A stretch of DNA of 64,000 bases from Hoylesella timonensis 4401737 = DSM 22865 = JCM 15640 (GTDB lineage Bacteria; Bacteroidota; Bacteroidia; Bacteroidales; Bacteroidaceae): NCBI RefSeq assembly GCF_000455445.1, contig NZ_HG417093.1, forward strand, positions 235,356 to 299,355, read 5' to 3'. This document shows, in pieces, positions 43,234-51,853 of this stretch (position 1 is the stretch's first letter; every line of letters begins with the position of its first letter). A program made the translations under genes and the position numbers. A model generated the notes under the pieces. That model did not search any database. It was not told the DNA's origin and saw only the letters and a list, made by a program, of their open reading frames with translations.

Positions 43234-44262
43234 ATGAAAAAGCTTATATTTTTAAATAGTTTGTTGTTGCTCTTGCTTGGTTGTAAAGACGAATCGAACA
43301 TGATTAAATGTAAAGGAATACCCGATGTAAATCAAACGTTTTCTTATATGTATTTCAAAACAGATAACGAAGGATATTTGTTTGGGACATATACAGAATA
43401 TGGTGAATTATCGGAAAAGGAATTAGAAAATCCAAATAATATTCCAAGATTAATAGACGAAGCAAATATTTATAAAACCACCGATGGAGGAAGAAATTGG
43501 ATTAAAATAAATTCAAGTTTAAATTACAGTTATTTTAATATATGTACTCAACTAAATGGTTATGTTTATATTTTACGAAATGATGTGAGAAAAGATTATA
43601 ATTTTAGCATTGCAGTTTTTAGTATAAAAAAAGGATATATTGAAAAAATCATAAAAACAAAACCGATATCTGAAATTTGGAATAATAATAGTAAAGTTTT
43701 TTATACAAATAACAGAGGTCCAATAAAGTTATATTCATTAGATAAAAATCAAAATATAGATAGTATTGATATTGAAAATTATGCCTTGCAAGGAATAGGC
43801 ATAAACGAAAAGTCATATGCAATTTTTAGTAGTGGTAAAACCTCGTATTTTGGAAGTGCAGAAAAAGTGAATAACGAAATAAAACTTTCTATAATGCCCA
43901 AAAGTATAGTAAGCCAAGAAAATAATACTGTAATAATTGCTGGCAATAGTTTATCGGATGCAAAAGAAATTTCTTTAATAAGCTATGAACCCTATGCACA
44001 CCGTTTGAGAGTTATAAAAAAAATCAAGAACTATTCTATTATCGAAAATTTACAATCTAATGATAAAGCAACAATAGGATTTATTGGTAATATAAAAGGT
44101 GCTTTTATAGAATACGATTTGCTTTATAGTTTAGATAAAGGCAAAACTTGGCAAATCAAAAAGCTAGAAGAGCCTAACTATATACGCCCCAGTTGTCTAA
44201 TTAATAACATTGTTTATATATACAGCGGTGGTGCTAGAATGCAAAAAATCGTATTAGAGTAG
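43234..44262 (+). CDS. AT-rich lipoprotein with BNR/Asp-box-like repeats
   Basis: 342 residues from the ATG at 43234, which opens a lipoprotein signal (KKLIFLNSLLLLLLGC). TTDGGRNWIKI and SLDKGKTWQIK are Asp-box (BNR) motifs of beta-propellers. Very AT-rich compared with neighbours, pointing to a foreign source. It starts 7 nt after the IS30 end and is closed by the deleted IS copy, so it may be a passenger expressed from the IS. Ligand unknown. Confidence 0.65.
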   Translation: MKKLIFLNSLLLLLLGCKDESNMIKCKGIPDVNQTFSYMYFKTDNEGYLFGTYTEYGELSEKELENPNNIPRLIDEANIYKTTDGGRNWIKINSSLNYSYFNICTQLNGYVYILRNDVRKDYNFSIAVFSIKKGYIEKIIKTKPISEIWNNNSKVFYTNNRGPIKLYSLDKNQNIDSIDIENYALQGIGINEKSYAIFSSGKTSYFGSAEKVNNEIKLSIMPKSIVSQENNTVIIAGNSLSDAKEISLISYEPYAHRLRVIKKIKNYSIIENLQSNDKATIGFIGNIKGAFIEYDLLYSLDKGKTWQIKKLEEPNYIRPSCLINNIVYIYSGGARMQKIVLE

Positions 44263-44414
44263 TGGTTGCATCTTATAAGATGCATAGAAGGCTGGCAATG
44301 CTCCAAATTGGGAATTATGAAGACTATCAAGATTACCTGATAAGAAAAAATGTGAAGGTATGGATCAACGTTCTGCCTTCACATTATTGCAATTACTACA
44401 TGAACACATTCTTT

Positions 44415-44741
44415 ACCCGTTGGCGGAATTAATTTAGTGCATATTTAATTCTGCCAATGGGCCTGTTGTTAATGAAGTTTACGTATTGCAGAATGATGAG
44501 TGAACTAATTTTGCCAATGATTCTGGCAAACAAACCATTCGTTATTTTCGCATGAAGATTCGTTGACGAGATTTTCAGAGAATTGCTTGCATATCTCAAG
44601 TATTTTGACGAATTTTGTATAAAGGTTGTACACACGACGGTTTGAACTTAACGTTTTGAATACTAATAAGTTACTAAAAATCGACGATATGTGCAACTTT
44701 TTATTCATGTTTATCAACTTAAATTAATTCCGCCAACGGGT
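44415..44741 (+). mobile_element. MITE-like internal deletion of the IS30 element
   Basis: 327 bp with both full ends of the IS at 41759-43227 but no transposase. The join falls at a GTTAT shared by both break points (CATTCGTTAT on the left, GCGGTTATTT on the right), as in a short-homology deletion. Same orientation as the full copy. The rest of 44263-44839 holds only the promoter below. Confidence 0.85.
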
Positions 44742-44793
44742 TGAAATCATATTATGATAGTTATAATCACACCATAAGTGAGCAAGTATCATC

Positions 44794-44820
44794 TTGAACC
44801 ATAAATAATCATTAACTTTG
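44794..44820 (+). promoter_or_regulatory. Promoter of the ATPase-HNH cassette
   Basis: TAACTTTG at 44813-44820 (TAnnTTTG), 19 nt before the ATG at 44840; TTG at 44794-44796 is a possible -33 element, slightly close. Confidence 0.5.
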
Positions 44821-44839
44821 CAGACAAAAGACAATAAAT

Positions 44840-47005
44840 ATGTTGACACCAATAGCACTTAGAGTATTATCAGATGATAGTGTCGGTAAAAGGAAACTAG
44901 AGACACATAAAATATATTATTTGTTAGATGGTTTTAAAATTACAAATGAAGGACATTTATATGTTTCTTCTTATCGCCTTGAAAAGGATATAATTTTTCA
45001 GAACTTATTTGCGGATGTAAATAGTCCAGATATATGTATTTCTGCGATTGTCGGTGAAAATGGTTCTGGGAAAAGTTCTTTAGTTGAATTTTATATGCGG
45101 TTAGTGAATAATTTTGCAGCAGCCACATTAGGTGAATACCAAACTAACCCTGGATCTCAACATTTACATTACATAAATAACATTGTAGGTGAATATTATT
45201 ATATGATAGATGCTATTCCGTATAGATTAAAAGTTGTAAGCCGAAATGTAATACTGGAGAGCTATTCCCCAACAGGGAAAATATTAAATGAAATGCACGA
45301 ATTTGTCTTACATAATACAGCAGACATTTTTGATAATGAAATGAATAAATCATTCACAGAAGACGATATGAGCGAATCACCGATGCAAGAATGGAGATTT
45401 CCCAAATTTGCATCGAAACCCAAAAATGATAGTCTGTTAAACAAGCTATATAGTCATTTTTTTTATACTTATATATCGAACTATAGTATTTACGCATATA
45501 ATACAACTGACTATCATCAAGAAAGTAATAGTGATAGATTAGAAGAATTAATTAGGCGAGAAAAGAAAAAGACGTATGATGTGGAATATAGGAATTGGTT
45601 GAATGGTATATTCCATAAAAATGATGGGTATCAAACTCCTATTGTATTGTCCCCATTTAGAACCAAAGGCAATATAAATATCAATACAGAAAATACACTC
45701 TCAAGAGAACGGTTAATCACTCTATTAATTATGCCAGAATCTCAATTCCGTGTTATTAATAGTCATCTTGAGGTTACGGGACTTAAATTGTCCAATCGAA
45801 TGATCGATTATAACGCAAAGTACTTAAATCGACATCTTGGATTTATGAGACTTCAGCAACGAGGTTTTGATAAATTTAAAGACTTAATAGTGAAATATTG
45901 GGGAGAGATGATTGCTGAAAATTTATCTAATTTTTCCAATGTGCGTAAAAATTATGAAACTGCTATTGGTTATTTGGTTTATAAAACTTTAAAAATATCC
46001 AAACAATATAAACAGTACAACCGTTTCTTCCGAGATCATCAAAATATAGCATATAAGATTGATGAAGAATCTCTTCGTAAGTTAATCATACGTATGAGCA
46101 TTGATCATTCTCATATTACAAGAAAAATACATCAGACATTAGCATATATAGTTTATGGGAAGTATGATTACAATGGTGATTGTTGTTTCTTTGACATCAA
46201 TAAAACGTCTATCAATACATCAGACATAATAAAAAGCGAAAAGAAGAAAGAAGAAATTGGTATTGGGAAAATTTTTATTTATTCTGTTGAGGAATTAGTT
46301 CCACCCCCATTTTACAATATTCAGATAGAACTTAGAGATAAGGATAGTGGAAATCCAGTATTATTTGAAACTCTCAGTTCTGGAGAAAGGCAACAAGCAT
46401 ATTCTATTAGTGCTTTTCTGTATCACCTTTCCAACCTTGACTCGGTTTGGAATGATTCAAACAAGCAACGAATTGCTTATAAGCATATTAATGTTGTGAT
46501 GGAGGAAATAGAATTATATTTTCATCCCGAATTGCAACGAACTTATATTAAAAATCTCCTTGAAGGAATCAAACAAATCCAGATTCCTAATATTAGAAGT
46601 ATTCATATTTCCTTTGTAACGCATTCACCCTTTATCCTATCCGATATACCGAGCCGTAATATCTTGGCATTAAAGATTAATAGTACAGATGTAATGGAAA
46701 AAACTCACTTAAGTACATTTGGAGCAAATATTCATGATATACTTAAAGATAGTTTCTTTCTGACAAAGGGAGCCATTGGCGCTTATGCAGAGCTTACCAT
46801 AAAAAGCATTATTCAAGAAATGGAAGATGCAAAGAAAAATAGAAAAGCTGATGATACAAGGATTCATGAGAAGATTATGCTAATTGATGAGCCCATTATT
46901 AGAAATGTCCTTTTAGGTGAATATCATAGAGTTTTTTCTGAAGCAGATAAAGAACAGAAGATAAAAGAATTGCAACGTCAAATAGATGAATTAAAAAACA
47001 ACTAA
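44840..47005 (+). CDS. ABC-type AAA ATPase of a Septu-like (PtuA-like) defence pair
   Basis: 721 residues, AT-rich. Walker A GENGSGKSS (71-79), an ABC-like signature LSSGERQQ, Walker B VMEEIELYFHPELQ and the H-loop THSPFILSD place it with SMC/OLD-like defence ATPases. The middle (about 130-500) is a long helical insert without a recognised domain, making it longer than typical PtuA. The C-terminus is a coiled coil (EADKEQKIKELQRQIDEL). One base separates its stop from the HNH gene (TAATATG). Known Septu pairs arrest phage infection; assignment here is by architecture. Confidence 0.72.
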   Translation: MLTPIALRVLSDDSVGKRKLETHKIYYLLDGFKITNEGHLYVSSYRLEKDIIFQNLFADVNSPDICISAIVGENGSGKSSLVEFYMRLVNNFAAATLGEYQTNPGSQHLHYINNIVGEYYYMIDAIPYRLKVVSRNVILESYSPTGKILNEMHEFVLHNTADIFDNEMNKSFTEDDMSESPMQEWRFPKFASKPKNDSLLNKLYSHFFYTYISNYSIYAYNTTDYHQESNSDRLEELIRREKKKTYDVEYRNWLNGIFHKNDGYQTPIVLSPFRTKGNININTENTLSRERLITLLIMPESQFRVINSHLEVTGLKLSNRMIDYNAKYLNRHLGFMRLQQRGFDKFKDLIVKYWGEMIAENLSNFSNVRKNYETAIGYLVYKTLKISKQYKQYNRFFRDHQNIAYKIDEESLRKLIIRMSIDHSHITRKIHQTLAYIVYGKYDYNGDCCFFDINKTSINTSDIIKSEKKKEEIGIGKIFIYSVEELVPPPFYNIQIELRDKDSGNPVLFETLSSGERQQAYSISAFLYHLSNLDSVWNDSNKQRIAYKHINVVMEEIELYFHPELQRTYIKNLLEGIKQIQIPNIRSIHISFVTHSPFILSDIPSRNILALKINSTDVMEKTHLSTFGANIHDILKDSFFLTKGAIGAYAELTIKSIIQEMEDAKKNRKADDTRIHEKIMLIDEPIIRNVLLGEYHRVFSEADKEQKIKELQRQIDELKNN

Positions 47006-47006
47006 T

Positions 47007-48059
47007 ATGTGGAATTTAAAAGCGCCGTCATCTGAATTAATCACATGGTATAAAAATACCATGCTTAATGGATTATACTTGCGAATTAAGCAAAGAGATA
47101 ATGGGGACCCCGTTTTAGAACAAAAGATACAAGATGTGCTTATACCTAAAGTTGAAGATGGCTCAGATGACAAATCAATACTGGAGCACCTATTGCTTTA
47201 TAAACCTCAAGAATCACACGAACTATGTAATAACTTAATGGGACAAATTATTCCTAATTACGATGAAAATGAATTTCCATTATATCTTGAAGCAAAAAAC
47301 AAAGGGAACTATCGCGATGTGGCTCAAAAACCTTTATTCCAAAAATATTTTGGAACACTAAAAAAAATACTTGATATATTTGATTACGACGGACAACTAT
47401 CCAGAAATAAATCACGCTCATATAAGTTGTCCATGGGGCAAGGTCGTAACACTTGTACATATTGTAATCGCCAATATGTTATCACTGTTAATGGAAAAAA
47501 TGATAAGGAACGAATCGCACGTCCACAATTAGATCACTGGTTTTCCAAAGAATTATATCCTTTGTTGTCTCTAAATATATATAATTTAATTCCCTGCTGT
47601 TCAATATGTAATAGTTCAATAAAAAGGAATACTATTTTCAGCCTTGATACCCACATACATCCATATCATGATTTAACCTCTGAAGAACCAGTTTTTCAGT
47701 TCAATTATAAATTGGAAAAAGATATGACATATTCGGTAATTTGTGTAAACACAACCGATATAAAGGAACAACATATGCTTAATGATTTTGAAATTGAGAA
47801 GCTCTATACATACCACGGAGAACTTGAAGTTAAAGACATACTGTTATTTTTTAAGAAAAATCCAAGTTCATATCTTTCACATTTGCTAAATGACACCTTG
47901 AAAGAATATGGCTATACAGAACGTGATATATATAGAATGTTTTTTGGCACAGAATTAGATTCAACAGAAAATCTTAATCGGCCATTTAGCAAATTAAAAC
48001 GAGATATCCTTACTCAACTTGGTGTACTTGAAAACGGACACATTAAAATTATAAGATAA
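47007..48059 (+). CDS. HNH endonuclease of a Septu-like (PtuB-like) defence pair
   Basis: 350 residues. The HNH core is complete: CTYCNRQYV, then RPQLDHWFSKELYPLLSLNI, YNLIPCCSICNSSIK, with two zinc-binding CxxC pairs around the DH and Asn. The flanking regions are longer than in standard PtuB. Translationally coupled to the ATPase, which probably restrains or targets it. The IS982 element lies exactly at the stop codon, yet the TAA is kept, so the gene is intact. Confidence 0.75.
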   Translation: MWNLKAPSSELITWYKNTMLNGLYLRIKQRDNGDPVLEQKIQDVLIPKVEDGSDDKSILEHLLLYKPQESHELCNNLMGQIIPNYDENEFPLYLEAKNKGNYRDVAQKPLFQKYFGTLKKILDIFDYDGQLSRNKSRSYKLSMGQGRNTCTYCNRQYVITVNGKNDKERIARPQLDHWFSKELYPLLSLNIYNLIPCCSICNSSIKRNTIFSLDTHIHPYHDLTSEEPVFQFNYKLEKDMTYSVICVNTTDIKEQHMLNDFEIEKLYTYHGELEVKDILLFFKKNPSSYLSHLLNDTLKEYGYTERDIYRMFFGTELDSTENLNRPFSKLKRDILTQLGVLENGHIKIIR

Positions 48060-49083
48060 CGTGAGTTCGACGAATTTAGAACAGAGCAAGCTGTGTGTCA
48101 ATAGTCCTTTGTACATTGATACACGGCTTTTGGGGGAACAGGCAATAGGCTGCAATAGCGCCTAATAAATTGACGATAAAATTGTCAAAGCATCTATGTC
48201 TGGAGTGCTCCACCTGTGCAATATTCTTAAGCTCATCATTCACAGTTTCTATAATGGATCTTTTTCTGAGTAAGAGTCTGTCAGAAACGCTCATCAAAGC
48301 TCCTTTCATGTTACTATTCAATTTGGTAATAAGTTGTCTTCCATCCACAAACAGCCTTTGGAAGAGATATTTGCCGATGTGCCCCTTGTCGCCGACCAGC
48401 TTGCCATATATGAAATCTACAAACACTTTGTATTCCAACGGCTTACGGTCATCAACATCTCCCGGTGTTATCATAAAGTTGAGAAGTTCTCCTTTCTCAT
48501 TACAAATCAAATGCAATTTGAAACCGAAGAACCAACCCATGGAGCATTTTCCTCTTTGGGCTATACCTTTGAAAACCTTATGAATATGTATTCTTTGGTT
48601 CTTGCAGACACGCAGTGGTGTGCTGTCAACAAAACTTATGCCCGTGCATTTTCCTAACAAGACTTTCTTGATAAACAAAGCGAGTGGAATGACAACCTCC
48701 CTTTCCAATTCTACTATACGGTTGTATGAGACAACTTTAGGAAACAAATTACGCAGATGCTTACATACTTTTTCAAGATAGAAATGTTTAAAGCAGCGAT
48801 AACCAGAGTCGTGAAAAAGAATCATTATTAGCATGACTTCTGCCTTTGACATCGAGGAATCTCGATGATACTTTCTTTTTCCAGTAGGCTTTAGCGTATA
48901 TTTTGCTGTCATTGCATCAAAAAACTTGCAGAAATCATCTGCCATACAAAATATTTCAGTAACTTTGTCTCGGTAATCATAGCGATTTTTGTTTGTAATT
49001 GTTTGTAAATCAATACCTAAAAGTTACAACAAATTTCACTAATCACCAAATTTATAGACACTTATAATTCATCGAACTCACGT
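48059..49083 (-). mobile_element. IS982-family insertion sequence
   Basis: 1025 bp with inverted ends ACGTGAGTTCGACGAATT and AATTCATCGAACTCACGT, flanked by a 7-bp target duplication TAAGATA (48052-48058 and 49084-49090). Confidence 0.88.
48076..48945 (-). CDS. IS982-family transposase
   Basis: 289 residues, the usual length. SFVDSTPLRVCKNQRIH, then GWFFGFKLHLICNEKGELLN, LVGDKGHIGKYLF and RSIIETVNDELKNI carry the acidic triad of IS982 transposases. Appears intact. Within the IS only this gene is present. Confidence 0.92.
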   Translation of the reverse strand: MADDFCKFFDAMTAKYTLKPTGKRKYHRDSSMSKAEVMLIMILFHDSGYRCFKHFYLEKVCKHLRNLFPKVVSYNRIVELEREVVIPLALFIKKVLLGKCTGISFVDSTPLRVCKNQRIHIHKVFKGIAQRGKCSMGWFFGFKLHLICNEKGELLNFMITPGDVDDRKPLEYKVFVDFIYGKLVGDKGHIGKYLFQRLFVDGRQLITKLNSNMKGALMSVSDRLLLRKRSIIETVNDELKNIAQVEHSRHRCFDNFIVNLLGAIAAYCLFPQKPCINVQRTIDTQLALF

Positions 49084-49286
49084 TAAGATAACATTGCCAT
49101 CTTTTAATGTTTTTACGGATATGGCTTCTACTTCTGAACGGATTTGTTGCTCCAACGCCGTATATTTTTCTTTTTTCATTCGCAATTTTTCTCGGAACCG
49201 TAACAATTGGGGTCAGTCGTAAAACCCAGTTGCATCCCTCCTCTCTTCATGCACATAATTTCATAAGTATTTGTTATCTTTGCATC

Positions 49287-49631
49287 ATGAAGACCGAGCA
49301 ATTGTTGCGTTGTATCTTTCCAGAGATACTCGCAGATTATTTTGATGTGATAGATATCCAAGAGAACATTTCCCAGATAGACTTCTGGTTGGATGAGCGT
49401 AACTTTATGGAAAAAGCAGACCGCAAGGCCGGCACGGTAAGCAGTTACGGCTTTACCGCCGAACGGGTTGTCCAAGACTTTCCCCTTCGTGGCAAACCCG
49501 TTTACCTTCATGTCCGCCGTCGAAAATGGCATGACAGTTCCACGGGTGAGATATTCAGTTATTCTTACGATGACCTGACGGCTGAGGGCAGCAAACTATC
49601 CCCTGAGTTCGTTTCTTTTTTAAAAGAATAG
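49287..49631 (+). CDS. ISAon1-type transposase, N-terminal frame
   Basis: 114 residues from the ATG at 49287 (MKTEQLLRCIFPEILADYFD). It matches the N-terminal region protein of ISAon1-type elements. The promoter box TATCTTTG (49275-49282) is 4 nt before the ATG, so the mRNA is probably leaderless. Ends at TAG after a T6-A4 tract where frame change to the next gene could occur. Confidence 0.8.
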   Translation: MKTEQLLRCIFPEILADYFDVIDIQENISQIDFWLDERNFMEKADRKAGTVSSYGFTAERVVQDFPLRGKPVYLHVRRRKWHDSSTGEIFSYSYDDLTAEGSKLSPEFVSFLKE

Positions 49632-50616
49632 AATTGAGTCTACTGCGGAGAGCATTACAGGTATCGGCTCTCATTATGGCGTAGACGGTAAGCAGCTTTC
49701 CACCCAATACAAGGAGCATTTCAGCGATTATCGCCGGTGGGAGCAGTTGTCGCATGCGGGAGACTGGCTGCTGTTTGATGAGAACCTGGGAGAGAGCCTG
49801 AGTATCGATGAGACTTGTCTGAGCAGCGGTGAGGTCTATACGTTTCTGACCAACAAGGCTGGCAAAGGTGGCAGGGGTACTCTGGTAGCTGTGGTCAGGG
49901 GAACAAAAGCCGAGGATGTAATCCGTGTTCTGGAAAAGATTGACCTTTCCAAAAGAAAGACTGTCAAGGAGATAACGCTCGACTTGTCTTCCTCTATGAT
50001 GATCATTGCGCGCACGGTGTTCCCCAAGGCACTCATCACCAGTGACAGGTTTCATGTGCAGAAACTTTACTATGACGCTTTGGACGACATGCGCATAGCC
50101 TACCGGTGGATGGCAAGGGACAGAGAAAATGAGGAGATGAAGGAAGCCAAAGCCAAGAATGAAACCTACAAGCCATTCAGATATAGCAACGGTGACACAC
50201 GCAAGCAACTACTTGCCAGGGCGAAGTTTATACTGACTAAACACAAGTCCAAGTGGACGGAATCGCAAAGGCTAAGGGCGAAAATAATCTTTGAAAACTA
50301 CCCGGAACTCAAAAAAGCTTATGATCTGGCCATGGAACTTACCGATATTTATAATGCAAGAAGCATCAAGGACGCGGCAAGGCTGAAACTGGCTAAGTGG
50401 TTTAACGAGGTAGAGAAGTTGGGGGTGGACAACTTCTATACGGTGATTGACACCTTTAAGAACCATTATGATACCATACTCAATTTCTTTGTCAACAGAG
50501 CCACAAATGCCAATGCTGAATCCTTCAACGCAAAAGTCAAAGCCTTCAGGGCACAGTTCAGGGGAGTAACGGATATTCCTTTCTTCCTTTACATGCTTAT
50601 GAAATTATGTGCATGA
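49624..50616 (+). CDS. ISAon1-type transposase, catalytic frame
   Basis: Open in the +1 frame from 49624; the first good ATG is at 49747. SLSIDETCLSSGEVYTFLTN, ALITSDRFHVQKLYYDALDD and ATNANAESFNAKVKAFRAQF supply the D-D-E residues of ISL3-type transposases. It is probably made as a fusion with the upstream frame by slippage at the T6-A4 run (49615-49624). Confidence 0.78.
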   Translation, partial: KNRIESTAESITGIGSHYGVDGKQLSTQYKEHFSDYRRWEQLSHAGDWLLFDENLGESLSIDETCLSSGEVYTFLTNKAGKGGRGTLVAVVRGTKAEDVIRVLEKIDLSKRKTVKEITLDLSSSMMIIARTVFPKALITSDRFHVQKLYYDALDDMRIAYRWMARDRENEEMKEAKAKNETYKPFRYSNGDTRKQLLARAKFILTKHKSKWTESQRLRAKIIFENYPELKKAYDLAMELTDIYNARSIKDAARLKLAKWFNEVEKLGVDNFYTVIDTFKNHYDTILNFFVNRATNANAESFNAKVKAFRAQFRGVTDIPFFLYMLMKLCA

Positions 50617-50832
50617 GAGGAGGGGTGCAACTGGGTTTTACGACTGACCCAACAATTGCCCGTTCGTGGTTTCATCGAAGAAAAGGTTGTTTGCACGTTG
50701 GTATTCTGAGACCTCTGCAAAACCTTCATTTATAGAAATAAAACATTCTTTTCTATGAATCCCATGAAATGGGGGCAATGAAAAAAAATATATAAATAAC
50801 CTTTTCAGTGACTATCCTGCAGTTTTAGACTA

Positions 50833-51231
50833 TTAATTAGGTAGTTTAGAATTCGAGAATCGAAGAAATTTCATGTCTACAAAGGATTTTTCTAACTTTA
50901 ATTCTTTTCGTAAGTCCCTCCTAAGCTGATTCAATAATTCTAATGCTGAACTAGAATGGTTTCTTGCTATTTCTTCTATAAACTTCTGTGCTAGTTCAAT
51001 CTGTCGTGTTGTCCCAAAGAGTTGAATATTAGCAATTGCTATTTCTACATCTGTATTATATCTATTATCTTCTCTACAAGATGCTCTTTCTAACATTTTC
51101 CATGCTTCAATTAAGTATTTTATTGTTACTTCTTTCTTCTTAAAAGTAATATTTTTATAAATTGCTAAGAAGTAGGTTACTACTGCGCTAAGAATTACAA
51201 TTGTAATTTGGGGTACTAAAGTCTCATTCAT
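50833..51231 (-). CDS. Single-pass membrane protein of unknown function
   Basis: 132 residues: an N-terminal membrane segment (PQITIVILSAVVTYFLAIY) and a cytoplasmic helical domain. Not recognised. It lies beyond the last RHS cassette, on the same strand, and could be an additional immunity or orphan gene. A 60-residue frame at 51228-51410 overlaps its start but is not convincing. Confidence 0.5.
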   Translation of the reverse strand: MNETLVPQITIVILSAVVTYFLAIYKNITFKKKEVTIKYLIEAWKMLERASCREDNRYNTDVEIAIANIQLFGTTRQIELAQKFIEEIARNHSSSALELLNQLRRDLRKELKLEKSFVDMKFLRFSNSKLPN

Positions 51232-51502
51232 ACTTTATTTGTGTTTGTTTTAAAATAATACCTTAATTCAGCAGCATAAATTCTTGTGAGAACTTCAAGT
51301 GTCTGAGAAACAAAGTTTTCAAAACACTTGGATATGTCAGAAATTTCACCTATCTTGCTGCTGCAAACATAACAAGTAAGCAAAAAAAAATGACATGGCA
51401 AAGGTAGCAATTAAAAACGAGAATATCACTTCTTTCGGTGGAATTTATCATATTATGGACGTTTTCTCAAAGTTGCATACCGTATTATCCGTTTAGTTGT
51501 TA

Positions 51503-51847
51503 TCAAATTATATACTTTAACAGCCCCATCTCGCATATATAGACAAGTAATCCTAAACCTATATATAAGAATTTCTCATAAGGCATATCAACAACTATTA
51601 ACCAACTATATATATATACTAATAGAAATACTATGCTAAATATGATATACAGAATCTTATTTACTTTACCATATCCATAGGACAAAAAAGTCATGATAAA
51701 ACCTACTATATATAACATATCATTATAAAGATATAGGATGCCTGAAGCTATATCATGCTTGCCTCGAAATAGTATATGGAATATGTTTGAGATAACAATG
51801 TAGGCAAATAATCCTACACTAATAGAAATTATTTTTTTTACAATCAT
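51503..51847 (-). CDS. Four-helix membrane protein, candidate immunity to the RHS-3 tip
   Basis: 114 residues with four membrane segments (IISISVGLFAYIVISNIFHI, MLYIVGFIMTFLSYGYG, ILYIIFSIVFLLVYIYSWL, FLYIGLGLLVYICEMGLL). It starts 6 nt after the stop of RHS-3, the normal place for an immunity gene. An inner-membrane protein would suit a membrane-acting toxin. Pairing is inferred from position. Confidence 0.55.
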   Translation of the reverse strand: MIVKKIISISVGLFAYIVISNIFHILFRGKHDIASGILYLYNDMLYIVGFIMTFLSYGYGKVNKILYIIFSIVFLLVYIYSWLIVVDMPYEKFLYIGLGLLVYICEMGLLKYII

Positions 51848-51853
51848 ATCCTT

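Larger units (their letters stand above)
49210..50650 (+). mobile_element. ISAon1/ISL3-type insertion sequence
   Basis: 1441 bp with inverted ends GGGTCAGTCGTAAAACCCAG and its complement, flanked by the 8-bp duplication AACAATTG (49202-49209, 50651-50658), the ISL3-type length. Two transposase frames are present. Confidence 0.85.
49084..50815 (-). pseudogene. C-terminal relic of an unknown gene split by two insertion sequences
   Basis: Joining 50659-50815 to 49084-49209 across the ISL3-type element restores one minus-strand frame: CFISINEGFAEVSEYQRANN, LFFDETTNGQLLRFREKLR, KYTALEQQIRSEVEAISVKT, ending in GNVIL. Its original stop overlapped the 3' end of the HNH gene tail-to-tail, before IS982 landed there. 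No start codon remains upstream (in-frame TAG near 50815). I do not recognise the family. Confidence 0.5.

Noticed and set aside
41756..44745. Target-site duplications around the IS30 element and its MITE
   Set aside because: Flanking bases do not match for either copy or for the outer ends, so no duplication can be claimed.
44263..44840. Retron (reverse transcriptase plus msr/msd RNA) driving the ATPase-HNH pair
   Set aside because: No reverse transcriptase gene is present in the window; the region upstream is an IS30-derived MITE and a simple promoter.
51228..51410. 60-residue frame upstream of the single-pass membrane gene
   Set aside because: No recognisable features, overlaps the next start, and composition does not favour coding.
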